A DNA stretch of 64,000 bases from Diplodia intermedia (lineage: Eukaryota; Ascomycota; Dothideomycetes; Botryosphaeriales; Botryosphaeriaceae). A program made the translations under genes and the position numbers. Every line of letters begins with the position of its first letter. Positions within the stretch are counted from its first letter, which is position 1. The stretch spans positions 124,001 to 188,000 of the forward strand of contig JAKEKT010000066.1 of assembly GCA_021495925.1 (NCBI GenBank), given 5' to 3'. Below are positions 10,643-22,019 of this stretch, piece by piece. The notes beneath the pieces were generated by a model. The model saw nothing but the letters and a program-made list of their open reading frames with translations, ran no database searches and was not told where the DNA came from.

Positions 10643-11223
10643 ACGTATTGGTCTCTCACGAATGATGACTGCGAGACGTCCTCATTGCCTTTGTTTCCAG
10701 CCGGCGTTAGCAAGGAGTAATCGATTGGCGATATGGCGTTGGGTCCGGGCACCTTAGATGAAAATCCATGAAAACCTTCATTTTCTCGTACATGCTACCT
10801 CTAGAGGCGATGGATGTTGAGCGATTCCGCTCACTGGCCGATGAAAGGGTGACTTGCGGCGTTGTCCTGGCTTCATCGAGTGCAGGAGTCGATTTGGGTG
10901 AATGATGAAGAGTCGTGTTCGGTTGTTGGAGGAAGACGTTGCCGAGCTGATGTCGGCGCGCTGGACCCTCTGCCGGCGCCGCACGACCTTCCTGAACGTC
11001 AATGCCGACACTCTGTCCTGCTCCGTTAGACTGACATCAACGTAGACGCAGCACGTGCCAGTATTTGCACTCGTTCTCAATAGCATCTTATTTTTGCTGG
11101 AGTTTTGGAGACGATCAAAGGTTTAGGACACTAATCTGCGAAAACAGCAATTTGATGTGACGGCCCGCCGTCTAATGGAAACTCAACCCCACTATAGCTG
11201 CATATCAGCCGAACCACAAACCG
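10643..11223. other. Intergenic region between P450 and aminotransferase
   Basis: Nothing recognisable; it holds the P450 3' end and the aminotransferase promoter. Confidence 0.6.
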
Positions 11224-11233
11224 TATATATAAA
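11224..11233 (+). promoter_or_regulatory. TATA box of the aminotransferase gene
   Basis: TATATATAAA lies 74 bp upstream of the chosen start codon, almost the same spacing as in the P450 gene. It argues against an in-frame upstream ATG at about 11175. Confidence 0.65.
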
Positions 11234-11306
11234 CCGTCCCTATCTTCGTTCCAGCCATCAATCCCTTTCATACATCACCAATCCTTTTGTCCAACTTCCA
11301 TCCAAC

Positions 11307-12699
11307 ATGGCCGCATCAGTCAAGAGTCCCGGGGCTACTGCCGTCCTCGAGGCAGCAAAGGCACGCTTTGTCGAGCGTAACCCCAAATCCCTCGAGATCC
11401 ACAACGAAGCAGTCCTCAGCATGCCAGGCGGCAACACGCGCACCGTCCTCCACACCGCGCCCTTCCCCGTCAGCATGGCGCGCGGCGACGGCTACCAAGT
11501 CTACTCCGAAGACGGCCACACGTATGCATATATATATCCACCCCAGCAGTCCTCACAAAAAAAAACCAAAACTAACAACCAAAACCACCAGCTACACCGA
11601 CCTCACCGGCGAATTCACCGCCGCCCTCTACGGCCACTCCCACCCCACCCTCCTCTCGGCCATCACGCAGACCCTCTCCGGCACCGGCCTCAACCTGGGC
11701 GCCGCCACGCGCCACGACGCCGCCCTCGCCCGCGCCCTCTGCGCGCGCTTCGGCCTCGCGCGCGTGCGCTTCTGCAACTCGGGCACGGAGGCCAACCTGC
11801 ACGCGCTGGCCGCCGCGCGCGCCTTCACCGGCGGCCGCCGGCGCGTCGTCGTCTTCCGCGGCGGCTACCACGGCGGCGTGCTGTCGTTCGCGCGCGGCGT
11901 CGCCGCCAACTGCGTCGACCGCGCCGACTGGGTCGTCGTCGCGCGCTACAACGACGCCGACGCCGCGCGGGCGGCCATCCGCGGGGCGGAAGACGTCGCG
12001 GCCGTGCTGGTCGAGCCGATGCAGGGCGCCGCCGGGTGCGTGCCCGCGCGTCGCGACTTCTTGCTGGCGGCGCGCGAGGCGGCGCGGGAGGTCGGCGCCG
12101 TCTTCGTGCTCGACGAGGTCATGACGAGCCGCATGGGCCGCCGCGGGCTGCAGGGCGTGGTTGACGGGCTGGAGCCGGACCTGACGACGTTTGGGAAGTG
12201 GCTGGGCGGCGGGTTGGCGTTTGGCGCGTTCGGCGGCCGGGAGGATGTCATGGCCGTGTTCGATCCGACGAGGGAGGGCGCGTTGGCGCAGAGCGGGACG
12301 TTCAATAACAATTCGTTGGCGATGAGGGCGGGCTTGGTCGGCATGACGGAGGTGTTTACGGAGGAGGTGGCCGAGGGCTTCATGCGGGTTGGGGAGGCGT
12401 TTTTGGCGAGGTTGAGGGAGGTCACCAAGGGCACGAAGGCGACCTTTACCGGCGTGGGGACGGTGCTCTGCCTGCATGTTACGGATGAGGGTGTCAGGGA
12501 TATCGTGCGGGTGGATGAGGTGGAGGAGAGGGATGATCTGAAAGACATCTTCTGGATGGAGATGATGGAGGAGGGCTTCTGGATTACGAGGCGTGGCATG
12601 ATTGCGCTGATTCTGGGTACGCCCGAGAGTGAGTTGGATAGGTTCGTCGAGTGCGTGAAGGCGTTCCTTGAAAGGCATAGAGACTTGATGGCCCTGTAG
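11307..12699 (+). CDS. Class III PLP-dependent aminotransferase, glutamate-1-semialdehyde aminomutase-like
   Basis: Two exons, 11307-11521 and 11592-12699, encode 440 aa. The 70-nt intron starts gtatgc and ends in accaccag, and splits a Thr codon. Fold-type I class III features are present: LSMPGGNTRTVLH near the N-terminus, the phosphate-binding NSGTEAN at 134-140, RGGYHG, the VEPMQG strand, LDEV with the PLP-pyridine Asp near 246, and FGKWLGGG with the Schiff-base Lys at about 274. The sequence follows the glutamate-1-semialdehyde 2,1-aminomutase branch. Fungi lack the C5 tetrapyrrole route, so the true substrate is probably another amino acid, and secondary metabolism is plausible. Codons are strongly G/C-ending. 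It sits downstream of and co-directional with the P450. Confidence 0.9.
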
Positions 12700-15223
12700 T
12701 CTTACCTCCCCATCCGTCGTTAGACTACTTCCATATGAGTAAGCTCCTAGAGAGGACCAGGAGTTAGTAGTTGGCTCGCACCTAACTGCCTCCGATTCTT
12801 TGTTGCCTCGTTTCCTTTTTTTGCGGAGGGCAAGGCGTCAGCGTTCAGATATACGATCGGCCAGATATGCGGAGAGAACGCCCTATAGATTACCGGCTCA
12901 GATTCAACGCTAAAGTCAGCCTTAAGGCGTGGCACCGTTTGCGCAGTGCGATGCGTATGCCGATCATATAGTTATGATCTATGGGTAGCACGTTCCGCAT
13001 AGATTGAGATTCAGCTTATCCATTGTATTATGAGTCAATGCGCGACACTGGAGTGTTAGAGAGAAGTATGTAACAAGCTGAGCCACTCAGTGACCAAACC
13101 TAGCTCATGAAAAGTACGCAGTCTGCTCGCACGCACTGTTACAGCCAGAGACGTTGGGCATTGGAGGCAAGGCTTCAGACATGACTGTCAAGTTCGGGTT
13201 GGACAATGGCTCGCGAAATGAGTTACACTGCTGTGTAGGCGATGCTAGTGGCATTGTCGTACTGCAGATTTTCGTCCTACCTTTAGTGAGCTCTACCAGT
13301 TCAACCATGATCCAACATGACTGCTAGTTGGGACTTCCAGCCCGTAAAACGAACGCACTCGAGGGTTGACATCTACCTTCCCCTGACCATACTGGTGGTG
13401 CGGCACCGGATGGTCCCAGGAAACGATGCCACTCTCCACTGAGACATGCTGGCAGCCCACCTATGGCAACGACCTATGCCACGATACAGTCGCTTGTCAA
13501 GACAATGCGGAGGTTAGGTTCCACAGTTGCCCTAAGCTCTAAGCTGCATGGGTTGAGACAGATAAGCCTCCCCGCATGCACCCTCGAGTGGTCCTGGTGG
13601 AGCTGAAGTGTTTTGTGGCAAAGGCACCGATCAAACATGTCAACCCCGCCCGTAACCACGGATCATCGGCCAGCACAGAAGGTGGTGGGAACGCTTGCAC
13701 CACAGACCCAGGAGCGGTTCGATAGGCGGGCACTTCTGCGTCAGAGTAGCGGCTCCCGCCAGGCTGCCGCCACCGTTCCCCGCGGACACCACGAGGCGTG
13801 TCTGAGACACCCCACTTTCGGCGGGAAGGGCGATTGAGTTGTATGAATCAATGGCCAAGTTTCGGCTCAGCCTCGCCACCAACGCGCGAAGCGCAGCGGT
13901 GGACATGTGAGGGGTCGCCTGCATGCATGGAGGCACGGTCCCGTGTCGGTTTTCTGGAAAGCAACGAAGAAGCAGGCCGGCCCCGTTTATCTCCTCCTGA
14001 TCTCCAAGCGCGGTGAGCTCGACGATGGGTTGGCGGTGAATGCGGCTGACATTTCAGCGCTGATGCGGGCGGTTCGTGTAAGGCAGCGCTGCGCAGTCGG
14101 AAGGGCGCGGGTCGGGGCCGTCTGCTGGAATAGGGCGTGCGAAGTTCCTTTTTCAGGCGGCGACGGGCTCACAGACCATTGGGCCTGGCGCGTTCATGCA
14201 AACGGGATATAAAAGGCAACGGCACGCTTGGGAGGGGCCCCGCCACACCACACCCGACGATAGACGGCCAGCCTGTCGGAGCCGCACAGAGGGACGGCGC
14301 AGGTGACGTGTTGTGGGGACGAGCGTGCGAGGCGTCGTCGCGCTGGGTTGGCGGAGAGACGGTGAAGACGCGGGTCGGCGGCGAAGGGCAGTGGGCGGCG
14401 CCGGCCAGCCATTCGTTGGTCTCGACTGCACGAGCGACGCGACGCGACGATCCCCGGCGGATCACGCAGCGCCATCCACCACCTCTCATGGCTGCGCGAG
14501 CTAGGTAGAGGCGCCTGTCACAGCTACCCAACGGCCGATAGCTGCTGCGCTGCTGCGCTTGGTGCAGCCCCTGGCCGCGAAAAACCATCGAGAAGAATGA
14601 AGAACTCGAAATTAAATGCGCCGCGGTCGCCAATAGCTGGCCGTTATGCGCCCGCACGTCTCGGCTGCAGGCCCCGCCGTCGGGCGTTGGAGGGACGGGG
14701 CAGGGGTGTTGAGTGGCCGGGCCAGACGAGATGCTCTCCCAATAACAAGCCCGCCGTCTCATGCTGCACCGCAGCTCGCGCGCCGCCATTGTCCTCCGCT
14801 CGCTACTCCTCCTCCGCCTGCGCCTGCGAGCCTCAGCCCTGCGCTGCCTGCAGAGCCCGCCCCAGCCCTCGGTCCGACGCGCGCACGTTCCGGACTGTCA
14901 TCTGCCTTCATATCCGCCGTGCCGCCCGCCTCAGCTGCAATTTCGCTGCGAGCCCCCGAGCCGATGCGCCGCCCACACCCACTCTCGCCCGTCCCGCTGT
15001 CTCTCTAGCCCCTCGAGCACAGCGGTGCCTGTAGCATCCCTAGACTGCCACTCCGACGCATAGCGTGACCGCCGAAGTGGGCACCTGAGGGGACTCTGCT
15101 TCCTTCTCGCGCCGCCGACGACCACATCCCTGTCGCCCTCTGCGCTCCGCCTCAACACCCTCCACCAACCCTCCCTCTCTTGCAGCGCGCCCGCCACCGC
15201 AGAGCGGCACCCCTCCCCCTCGC
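12700..15223. other. Intergenic region without a recognisable gene
   Basis: About 2.5 kb. The left part is of mixed composition. From about 14.6 kb it becomes C/T-rich on the plus strand, consistent with a promoter and pyrimidine-rich leader for the next gene. Open frames here overlap in many frames and show no family motifs. Confidence 0.55.
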
Positions 15224-17177
15224 ATGGCGATGGTGTCTCACGCGCAGACCGTCACTACCATCACGCCTCCCGCCTCCGCGCATGGCGAACGCAGCTCCTG
15301 GGACTTCGCTGTCCCCATAAGTCCCGAGGTGCGTGCCCTTCCTGAACTGCCCGAGCGTGCGGCCCTGCGTCTCCTCGAGCGTTGGCTCTGCCCTGCACAC
15401 TAGCTCTAGCATCCGCTCAGGGTCCCGATGGTGAAGCCTGTCTCGTCCAAGAAACTAGTCGCACTAACGTCATAGGTCCCACCAGAACGTGACCTTCGAT
15501 CATTACATTTCAAACGATCTCGCCGGAAAGACCTATTCACCCCGCCAACCGCTCAGCGGCCAACCAAACGGATTCCCCCGAGCCGTTCAGCACCGCACCA
15601 ACACCTTTGACTCTGTGCGTTCCAACAAGTCGGGGCATGTTGACGCGCACCTTGTGCCCAGCCGAGTCGACGCCGTAGCCAGAAAGCCGAGTGGGCAGAG
15701 CGAGGCCGACAGTCTGCTCGACATGCAGAAGAACGGAGACAAGCGGAGGGCCCCCAACGGCGTCCAGCCGACCGAGAAGGACGGCACCGAGCGCAACCAG
15801 TCGTACTGGATTCACCGCGACAAGCTCGCTCAGATTGAGCGCCACGAGCTGGAAGAAGCAGGATTCCTCCCCCGCGACGGTGGAAGGTCGACAAGCAGAG
15901 ATAGCAGCCGGTCGAGGGCTACATCTCGCAAGAGGGGAGACACCTCCACTAGCAGAGATGGCTTGAGACACTTCTCTGGTGACGAGCCAAAGACACGCAT
16001 GGTATCCCCGATTCCTGCGGAGGACGAGCCGGATGAGCACCGACACTCTAATGTTGTCACCGACTGGCGCTTCCGTGAGGAAGGTAGTGCTGAGAGGGAG
16101 AACCACTCAGGCAAGAAGGATCCTCCCAGGCCTGGTACCTCGAGGATCCCAATTCCCAAGCACACTCCAGCGCCGATCCCCGCGGAGGCTGTTGAGAGAG
16201 AAGCGCCGCTGCCGCGCAGCCGGAGCGGAAGCCAGGTGTTGGGCGCCACGCCGGGACCTGACGGTATTGCTTACCGACGGAGGAGGGGCGGCAGTATCGG
16301 AAGCCAGGTGCTTCTGGACGATGTTTCTGATCAGGGAAGCTCGAATAATGGCGATATCGATTCGAAGAAGACCTCGCCTAAGAACGGATCTCCGAACAAG
16401 GCCAAGATGCCCTCGAGCAAAGTGCCGGCCTCGGGGAAGAGGACGCAGAGCAAGTCACGCACTGGCTCGCAGACTCAAACCAAGTCGAGGACGAACTCTG
16501 GTACCAACAACAACGGCCGACCACGCACTGCCTCACGCCCGCAAACAGCTCGCCCCGAGGGAGAGGCGCCCTGGATTGCGACCATGTACAAGCCAGATCC
16601 CAGGTTGCCCCCGGAGCAACAGATGCTTCCAACGCACGCAAAGCGTATGGCGCAGGAACAGTGGGAGAAGGAAGGGAAAGTTGGGAACATCTACGACAAA
16701 GACTTCAGGCAGCTCAACGAGTACGACTACTCTCAACACCGTCGTTCCACTGGCTCCATGTCCCCAGTCCTTCAGGACCCTCAACCGGAGCAATTCCAAT
16801 CATTGGAGGTACAGCACATCCAGCCAAGGCCCGAGGAGAAGAGATTGGACAGGAGGGAGTCGAAGAAAGAGGACAGGAAGGAGGAGAAGAAGGAGAAGAA
16901 GGAGGAGGTGCAGAAGGCCGAAGAGCCGAGCTCCAACTGGCCTTTGAACGCCTCCCCGAAGGTCGAGCAGAATGGCAGGCCTCAGACCGGTACAACGGAG
17001 CACCACGCCGGGTACAAGATTACTCCCAGCATTCCTACCTCACCCGTTGCAACCAACATTACCACCACCGTCACGGCCCAGCACAGCCCCAAGCCCGAAA
17101 CCATCAGGATGCCCGATCCTGGCGAGAAGGAAGAGGGGAAGCCCAAGAAGAGTGCTTGCTGCTGCGTGGTCATGTAA
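15224..17177 (+). CDS. Disordered protein with C-terminal CaaX prenylation motif
   Basis: Proposed exons are 15224-15328 and 15486-17177 (598 aa). The intron has a gtgcgt donor, a gcactaac branch site and a CAG acceptor that restores phase. The first exon encodes MAMVSHAQ...SSWDFAVPISPE and the second begins NVTFDHYISNDLAGK. The rest is mainly polar, repetitive and charged: Ser/Arg stretches, an Arg/Lys/Ser-rich middle and a Lys/Glu-rich segment near residue 465. One better-ordered segment runs from APWIATMYKPDPRLPPEQQ to NIYDKDFRQLNEYDY. The protein ends KKSACCCVVM: a CaaX box (CVVM, Met end favouring farnesylation) with two preceding cysteines that could be palmitoylated and an upstream Lys pair. 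I infer a lipid-anchored scaffold-like protein. I do not recognise the family. A GTG-proximal start without exon 1 is the alternative. Confidence 0.75.
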
Positions 17178-18131
17178 CCACCCAACCCGTCGGAATTCCC
17201 ACGCCACCACCATTTATATTCTTTAATCTTTCCAGCACTGCGCGACCTTTCCTTGCATCAGTTTTGTTTCCGGGATATCTTCCATTACCGTACCATACCC
17301 TTGACACGGGCCCCGAAAAGCCCCTGTACAGCGACGCCTCCGTCTCATTTGTGTGTTTTCAACCGGCGTTTGGGAGCGAAAATAACTCGATACTACCCCC
17401 GGAAAGTCTCATTTGCTCTCTTTTCTGTTTGATAGCGTTCAGCGGCTTGGTATTTCTTTCTCTTTTCAAGCATAGCGCTCTGACGCTTCAGTTCCGTCAC
17501 CGCTCAAGACCAGCCTGCTTTCTTTTCAGTTCTAGAATGTTTCTACGGCGGGCTCCAAGTCTTTCTCGAGTGGAGCGTGGTGGAGTTATCGGAAGGCGAC
17601 AAGACACAGTTGGGACGGCCATTTGCTTTCTCGGTTCAATAATTTCCTTTCCATTAGCAGGGGATTTGGAAAAGCGGCAAGGCGCGTGGGACGGATGGTT
17701 CTTGGATGACGTGTCATTGACACAGGAGAATCCGATAGCTGCGATTGAATGGCAGCGTTGAAATTGCTTTGCCCCTCGTGCACTGCGGCTATCACGGTGT
17801 AATAAGAGAATCTGATATATTGAATCGAGCAACCGACCTTGGCGTGTAGATCGACTTAGGCGTGCTACCCGCCCATGGTCAGGGCGCAAGACGGGGAGTC
17901 AAGCGCGTGAGGTGGGAGAGCACGAATTACGTGATCACGTGTGGGTGCGAGTCTCCGCTGGCCGCCAAGACCCGGGCCGACTCGCTTCACGGCACAGAGT
18001 GAGCTCGATCCGCAAAATCGACTATCGGGAAACTTTTCGACCGCTCGCAACCCACCAACGAACGACAACCCACAAGTCTCCGTCGCATCTCTTCGAGGAA
18101 CACCCGACATCACATCCACCATCTAGTCACA
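17178..18131. other. Intergenic: 3' UTR region and RPS12 promoter
   Basis: No gene recognised. The right end should hold the promoter of the eS12 gene, with a C/A-rich leader before the start codon. Confidence 0.6.
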
Positions 18132-18879
18132 ATGGTAAGGAGATCCCGCGCCCCAAGACAGCCTCGCAATGAGGTTGTCGGCTACTTCAACCCGTAGCCC
18201 CTCCCACCCACCAACCGCCTCGTCCTGAGCCTCAGCCTCGTCGCCGGCACTATCACCGTCGCGCCCTCACACACCATGAGATTGCCGCCACGAGAAAACC
18301 CGCAATCCGGAAACATGGAATGCTAACGCACGTCTTTTGTGAAACGCAGTCGGACGGAGAAGAGCCCACATCCCCCGTTGAGCAGCAGCAGGAGGTCGAG
18401 GTTTCGGCCGATGCCTCGTCCGGCCAGATGTCGGTTCTCGACGCCCTCAAGGGCGTCCTGAAGCTGGCCCTGATCCACGACGGCCTCGCCCGCGGCCTGC
18501 GCGAGGCGTCCAAGGCCCTCGACCGCCGCCAGGCGCACATGTGCGTCCTCAACGAGGCGTGCGAGGAGGAGGCCTACAAGAAGCTCGTCGTCGCCCTCTG
18601 CTCCGAGCACAAGATCCCCCTCATCAAGGTCCCCGACGGCAAGCAGCTCGGCGAGTGGGCCGGTCTCTGTACGTTCTCTCCCTCCCTCTCTCTCTCTCCT
18701 CTTATCCCTGTTGGATTTTCTCCGCTGTGTTCGGTTGCTGACTGTGTATTACAGGCCAGATCGACCGTGAGGGCAACGCCCGCAAGGTCGTCAACTGCTC
18801 TTGCGTCGTCGTCAAGGACTGGGGTGAGGAGTCCCAGGAGCGCAACATCCTCCTCAACTACTTCCAGACCGAGCAGTAA
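18132..18879 (+). CDS. RPS12: 40S ribosomal protein eS12
   Basis: Three exons: 18132-18134 (only the ATG), 18350-18668 and 18755-18879, giving 148 aa, close to the usual eS12 length. The protein reads M-SDGEEP, an acidic N-terminus, then [45 protein letters not shown], and, across the second intron, [30 protein letters not shown]. This matches the eS12 (L7Ae-fold) family throughout. It is a component of the small ribosomal subunit. Intron 1 (gtaagg donor, tgctaac branch site, 215 nt) separates the start codon from the rest, a known arrangement in fungal ribosomal protein genes that can carry regulatory elements. Intron 2 starts gtacgt and is pyrimidine-rich. Confidence 0.97.
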
Positions 18880-19506
18880 ATGCGCTGCCTAGCTTTTTCT
18901 TTTCTTGCACATACCCCCCCAATGACGTGCTGCAACAACGCTGCAAGACGACGCATGGCCGATACGACTTGCTCGGGTTTCTCATGAGGGTGGAACCGGA
19001 TTGGGATCTGGGCTTGAGTGGATGGACATGTGATGCGCTTGTGGCGGGAAAAGTAAAAAAGGGACATGAAAATGGTCTGGCTGGAACTGAGAGGGAAAAA
19101 TCAAGGCGCACGGTTGATGTGGATGTTGGCTCCCCTTGTAGACGGAGAAATCAAAAACATCAATACGAAACCCAGGACTGCGACTTCTTTGATCGTTTGC
19201 GTGACCAGCATTCTCAACGCCACGTTCAAGTCGGCATCGTGTTCAGGCATAGAGCTGTTGGCCATCAGCACCATTGTGTCTAGAGAGATGCGTCAAAAGA
19301 CCAGTGTACAAAAGGAAGCCAATATCAGCTAACTATCTTTCTCCACTCCCCCAGCCATACATAACCCACAGTGAGGCCAAACACCATGAGGCCAAACACC
19401 AAACACCTTCTTCACCTCTCTCCGCCCCAGCCTGCAAAACCGACTCTAACCATCTAGCCCATTCCGCACCCACCACCCACCACCCGCCATCCACTCCCAC
19501 CCCTTC
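18880..19506. other. Convergent 3' region
   Basis: Between the stop codons of eS12 and the PAR32-like gene. A CACCC/ACCACC-rich run occurs at about 19466-19502 and a short direct repeat (gaggccaaacacc twice) at 19373-19401. No gene recognised. Confidence 0.6.
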
Positions 19507-20640
19507 TTAATCCCACCGTCCGCTGCTGGAGCGCCCGCTCCCCAGAACCGCCGACGGCGGCTTCGGCACCGCAATCTCGACGTCCTCGGCGACCTTCTGC
19601 TTGACGCCCTTCTCGCGCTCGCGCAGCTCGCCCCACTCGCGGCGGATCTGCTCCGCGCGCCGCTCGCTCACGTCGGCGGTGCCCCAGACGTAGTTGCCGG
19701 CGCCGCCGCGGCCGGTGCGGGCGACGGGGACGGCTTCGGCAGCTTGTTGTTGCTGGTTGCCGTTACTTCCAGGACTGCTGCTGGTGGTGGTGGGGGAGGC
19801 GGTTGCTGTCGTCGTCGTCGCCGTGTTCCACCAGTTGGAGCTGGAGTCGAGGTTGGAGAGGGGCGCGGCCGGGGGCTCGGCGGTGGAGGCCGCGGCCGAG
19901 GTGGTGGACGAGGGGTTGGTGTCGGCGTTGACGAAGGTGCCGGTGGAGGCGAGGGCGCTGGGGGAGTAGAAGTTGCCGGCGCCGCCGCGGCCCATGTGGG
20001 CGTATTGTTGCGGGGAGGCGGCGGTCGCCGTGTCCGACGGAGTGGCTGCTGCTGATGATGATGTGGTTGGGTGGTTGGCGGCTTCGAGGTCTTGGGCCTA
20101 TGGGCGGGATGGTTGGAAAAGGTTAGTTTGGATTTCGTCCGGGGAGAAGGGAGGGAGGTGATTGGGTCGAGTGGGAGTGAGCTGAGACGGGGATTGTGGT
20201 TGGGGGAAAACGCGTGTACGGCAGCTAGGCTCCGCTGTACGACGTCGATGGACGGAAGAGGTAACTCGGCTGTGCTGACTAGAGAGAGCCGTGACGTCTC
20301 GCTAGCAGCAAGACCGTAGGTCTCCCCCCTCTACGCTTGTAGCGCTGTCCGACCCACCACGGCGTGCACTACCACGCCAGTACATGACTAGTCTCCCTCG
20401 ATGGCAGGAAACGTGGGCAATAGCTGGGCACGGGTCTCGGCTCATCCGTCTGACAGCTCACGCCAACGTCACACAGCCACGCAGGCCGAGTTCCAGAGGG
20501 CCCAGGCGCCACACAAAAACAGGTGGACGAGAATAGAAATGGGTGAGGAAACTAGGGCGCTTGGGACTCACCTCCGATGCACGCTGTTTGCTAGCCTCGG
20601 TGGCCTGCTGGATGTTACCTGCGCCTCCGCGTCCCCACAT
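19507..20640 (-). CDS. PAR32-like protein with GRGGAGN repeats (DUF3602 type)
   Basis: Two exons on the minus strand, 20572-20640 and 19507-20097 (219 aa), joined across a 474-nt intron with donor gtgagt and acceptor cccatag, phase 0. The motif GRGGAGN occurs three times: at residues 3-9, again after YAHM, and after ARTGR in the form GRGGAGNY. This spaced motif defines the fungal DUF3602/Par32 family. Yeast Par32 is a TORC1-linked phosphoprotein that inhibits ammonium transport; carrying that function over is inference. Between the repeats the protein is Ser/Thr/Ala/Asn-rich and probably disordered. A charged helix (SERRAEQIRREWGELREREKG) lies near the C-terminus. The intron is long for this genome, but no further in-frame exon was obvious. 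Confidence 0.85.
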
Positions 20641-22019
20641 CCTTGCGCTTGTGTTTTGGTCGTTTGGCTTTCAGATGTATGTCTTGCTCTCCCCTATCGA
20701 ACAAGGCCTCTCATTCGCAGAGGCGCGGGTGGTTGTCGGTGCGCGGCACACGGAAGGGTCGTTCGTAGGGCTTCCTTCGGGCTTACGGCAAGCGAGAAGA
20801 TACGTAGAGAGAGCAAACGGGAATCGGTAGTACAAAAAGAGCACCAAAAGAAAAACACAAGACGACTTTAGAAAAACAAACACTTCCCGAATCCGATCGC
20901 GCCCACTCGCGACTGACTTCGTCGTCAGTAAGAGGCTGGGCTCTCCCCGCTGCGTAGACGACCGAGGAAGGGATGTGAAAGCTTAAGCCCGGATAGGCTC
21001 TCGACTCTTTCCGGGGCTTGCTTTGGCCGTGACGGCGAATCCAACGGCGATGTTGCTGGCTGAGCAGGTGACGGCGAGCGTGCACGTTCTGCCGTTGGAC
21101 GAGTGGTAATATCGGAAGCTGCAGGCGCCAGGCAGACGTTTACCGGATACCGCAGCCAGCAAGGAGTGTGTGCTGGATGGGTTGAATGAGGCGATGAGCT
21201 GGCGGCCTTCTTGTGGAACGGCTTGCAGGCAGGTGATGCGTCCGCTGAAGCAGGATCTGGGGATTGTCGGACGAGTTCCCCGACAGAGGCAAGAGCGAGA
21301 GGGCTCGAGATTTGGCACCGATGTCGGTTTGACTCGCTGGCTTCTTGGCCGTGGCCAGGCGCGAGGCTTGAGCACGATAGAGGTTGCGTTTGTCGATCGG
21401 CAGACGGCAGAGGGCGGCAGTTACGATAAAGTTGTGGTCAGAGAAGCACGGCGAGCAATGTCTGGGCGCCCATGTGGGGTGCGGCGCGATAGCACCGGCC
21501 AGGGGGCGAGTGCCGCCTCGCTTGCGCTTAGGTGGGCTTGGGCCGATGATGTCAACCCCGGCCAAGCCCTCTCCCCGCCAGCATCTTCCTCCTTCAGCGG
21601 AACTCTCGGCACCCAGCGTGCCGCGAGCAGGGTTCCGGCCCAGCCCGTCACCAGATGCATCGGGTCAATCGAGAGAACAATATGACTTTGCCCATTGATA
21701 GATACCTAGGTAGCGCGTACCAAAAGCCACAAGCCAGCACAAAATCAAAACCGCCTCGACACAAGCCTGTCCGTAAGAGGCGCCTGCAGAGTTACTCCTG
21801 CCACCCGTTCCACCCACTCCTGGTTTGACTCCGACGAAAGAAATACAAAGGAAACGAAGAACGAATGAGGCTCCTGGCTGCACCTGCGCATCGCCTCTGC
21901 TCCAGCCGTAGCATGGAGTCCGCAAAATCTCATCCACGAGAACTTAGGAAAAGGGAGAATGCAGTTCCATTCCCGACCCGGGCATCATAATACACGTAAA
22001 CTTTTGAGCAGCAGCGTCC
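20641..22019. other. Promoter of the PAR32-like gene and 3' region of pacC
   Basis: About 1.4 kb with no recognisable gene. Open frames overlap on both strands without motifs. Confidence 0.55.

Noticed and set aside
11572..12678. Long frame antisense to the aminotransferase
   Set aside because: Shadow frame caused by the same codon bias; the sense strand carries the catalytic motifs.
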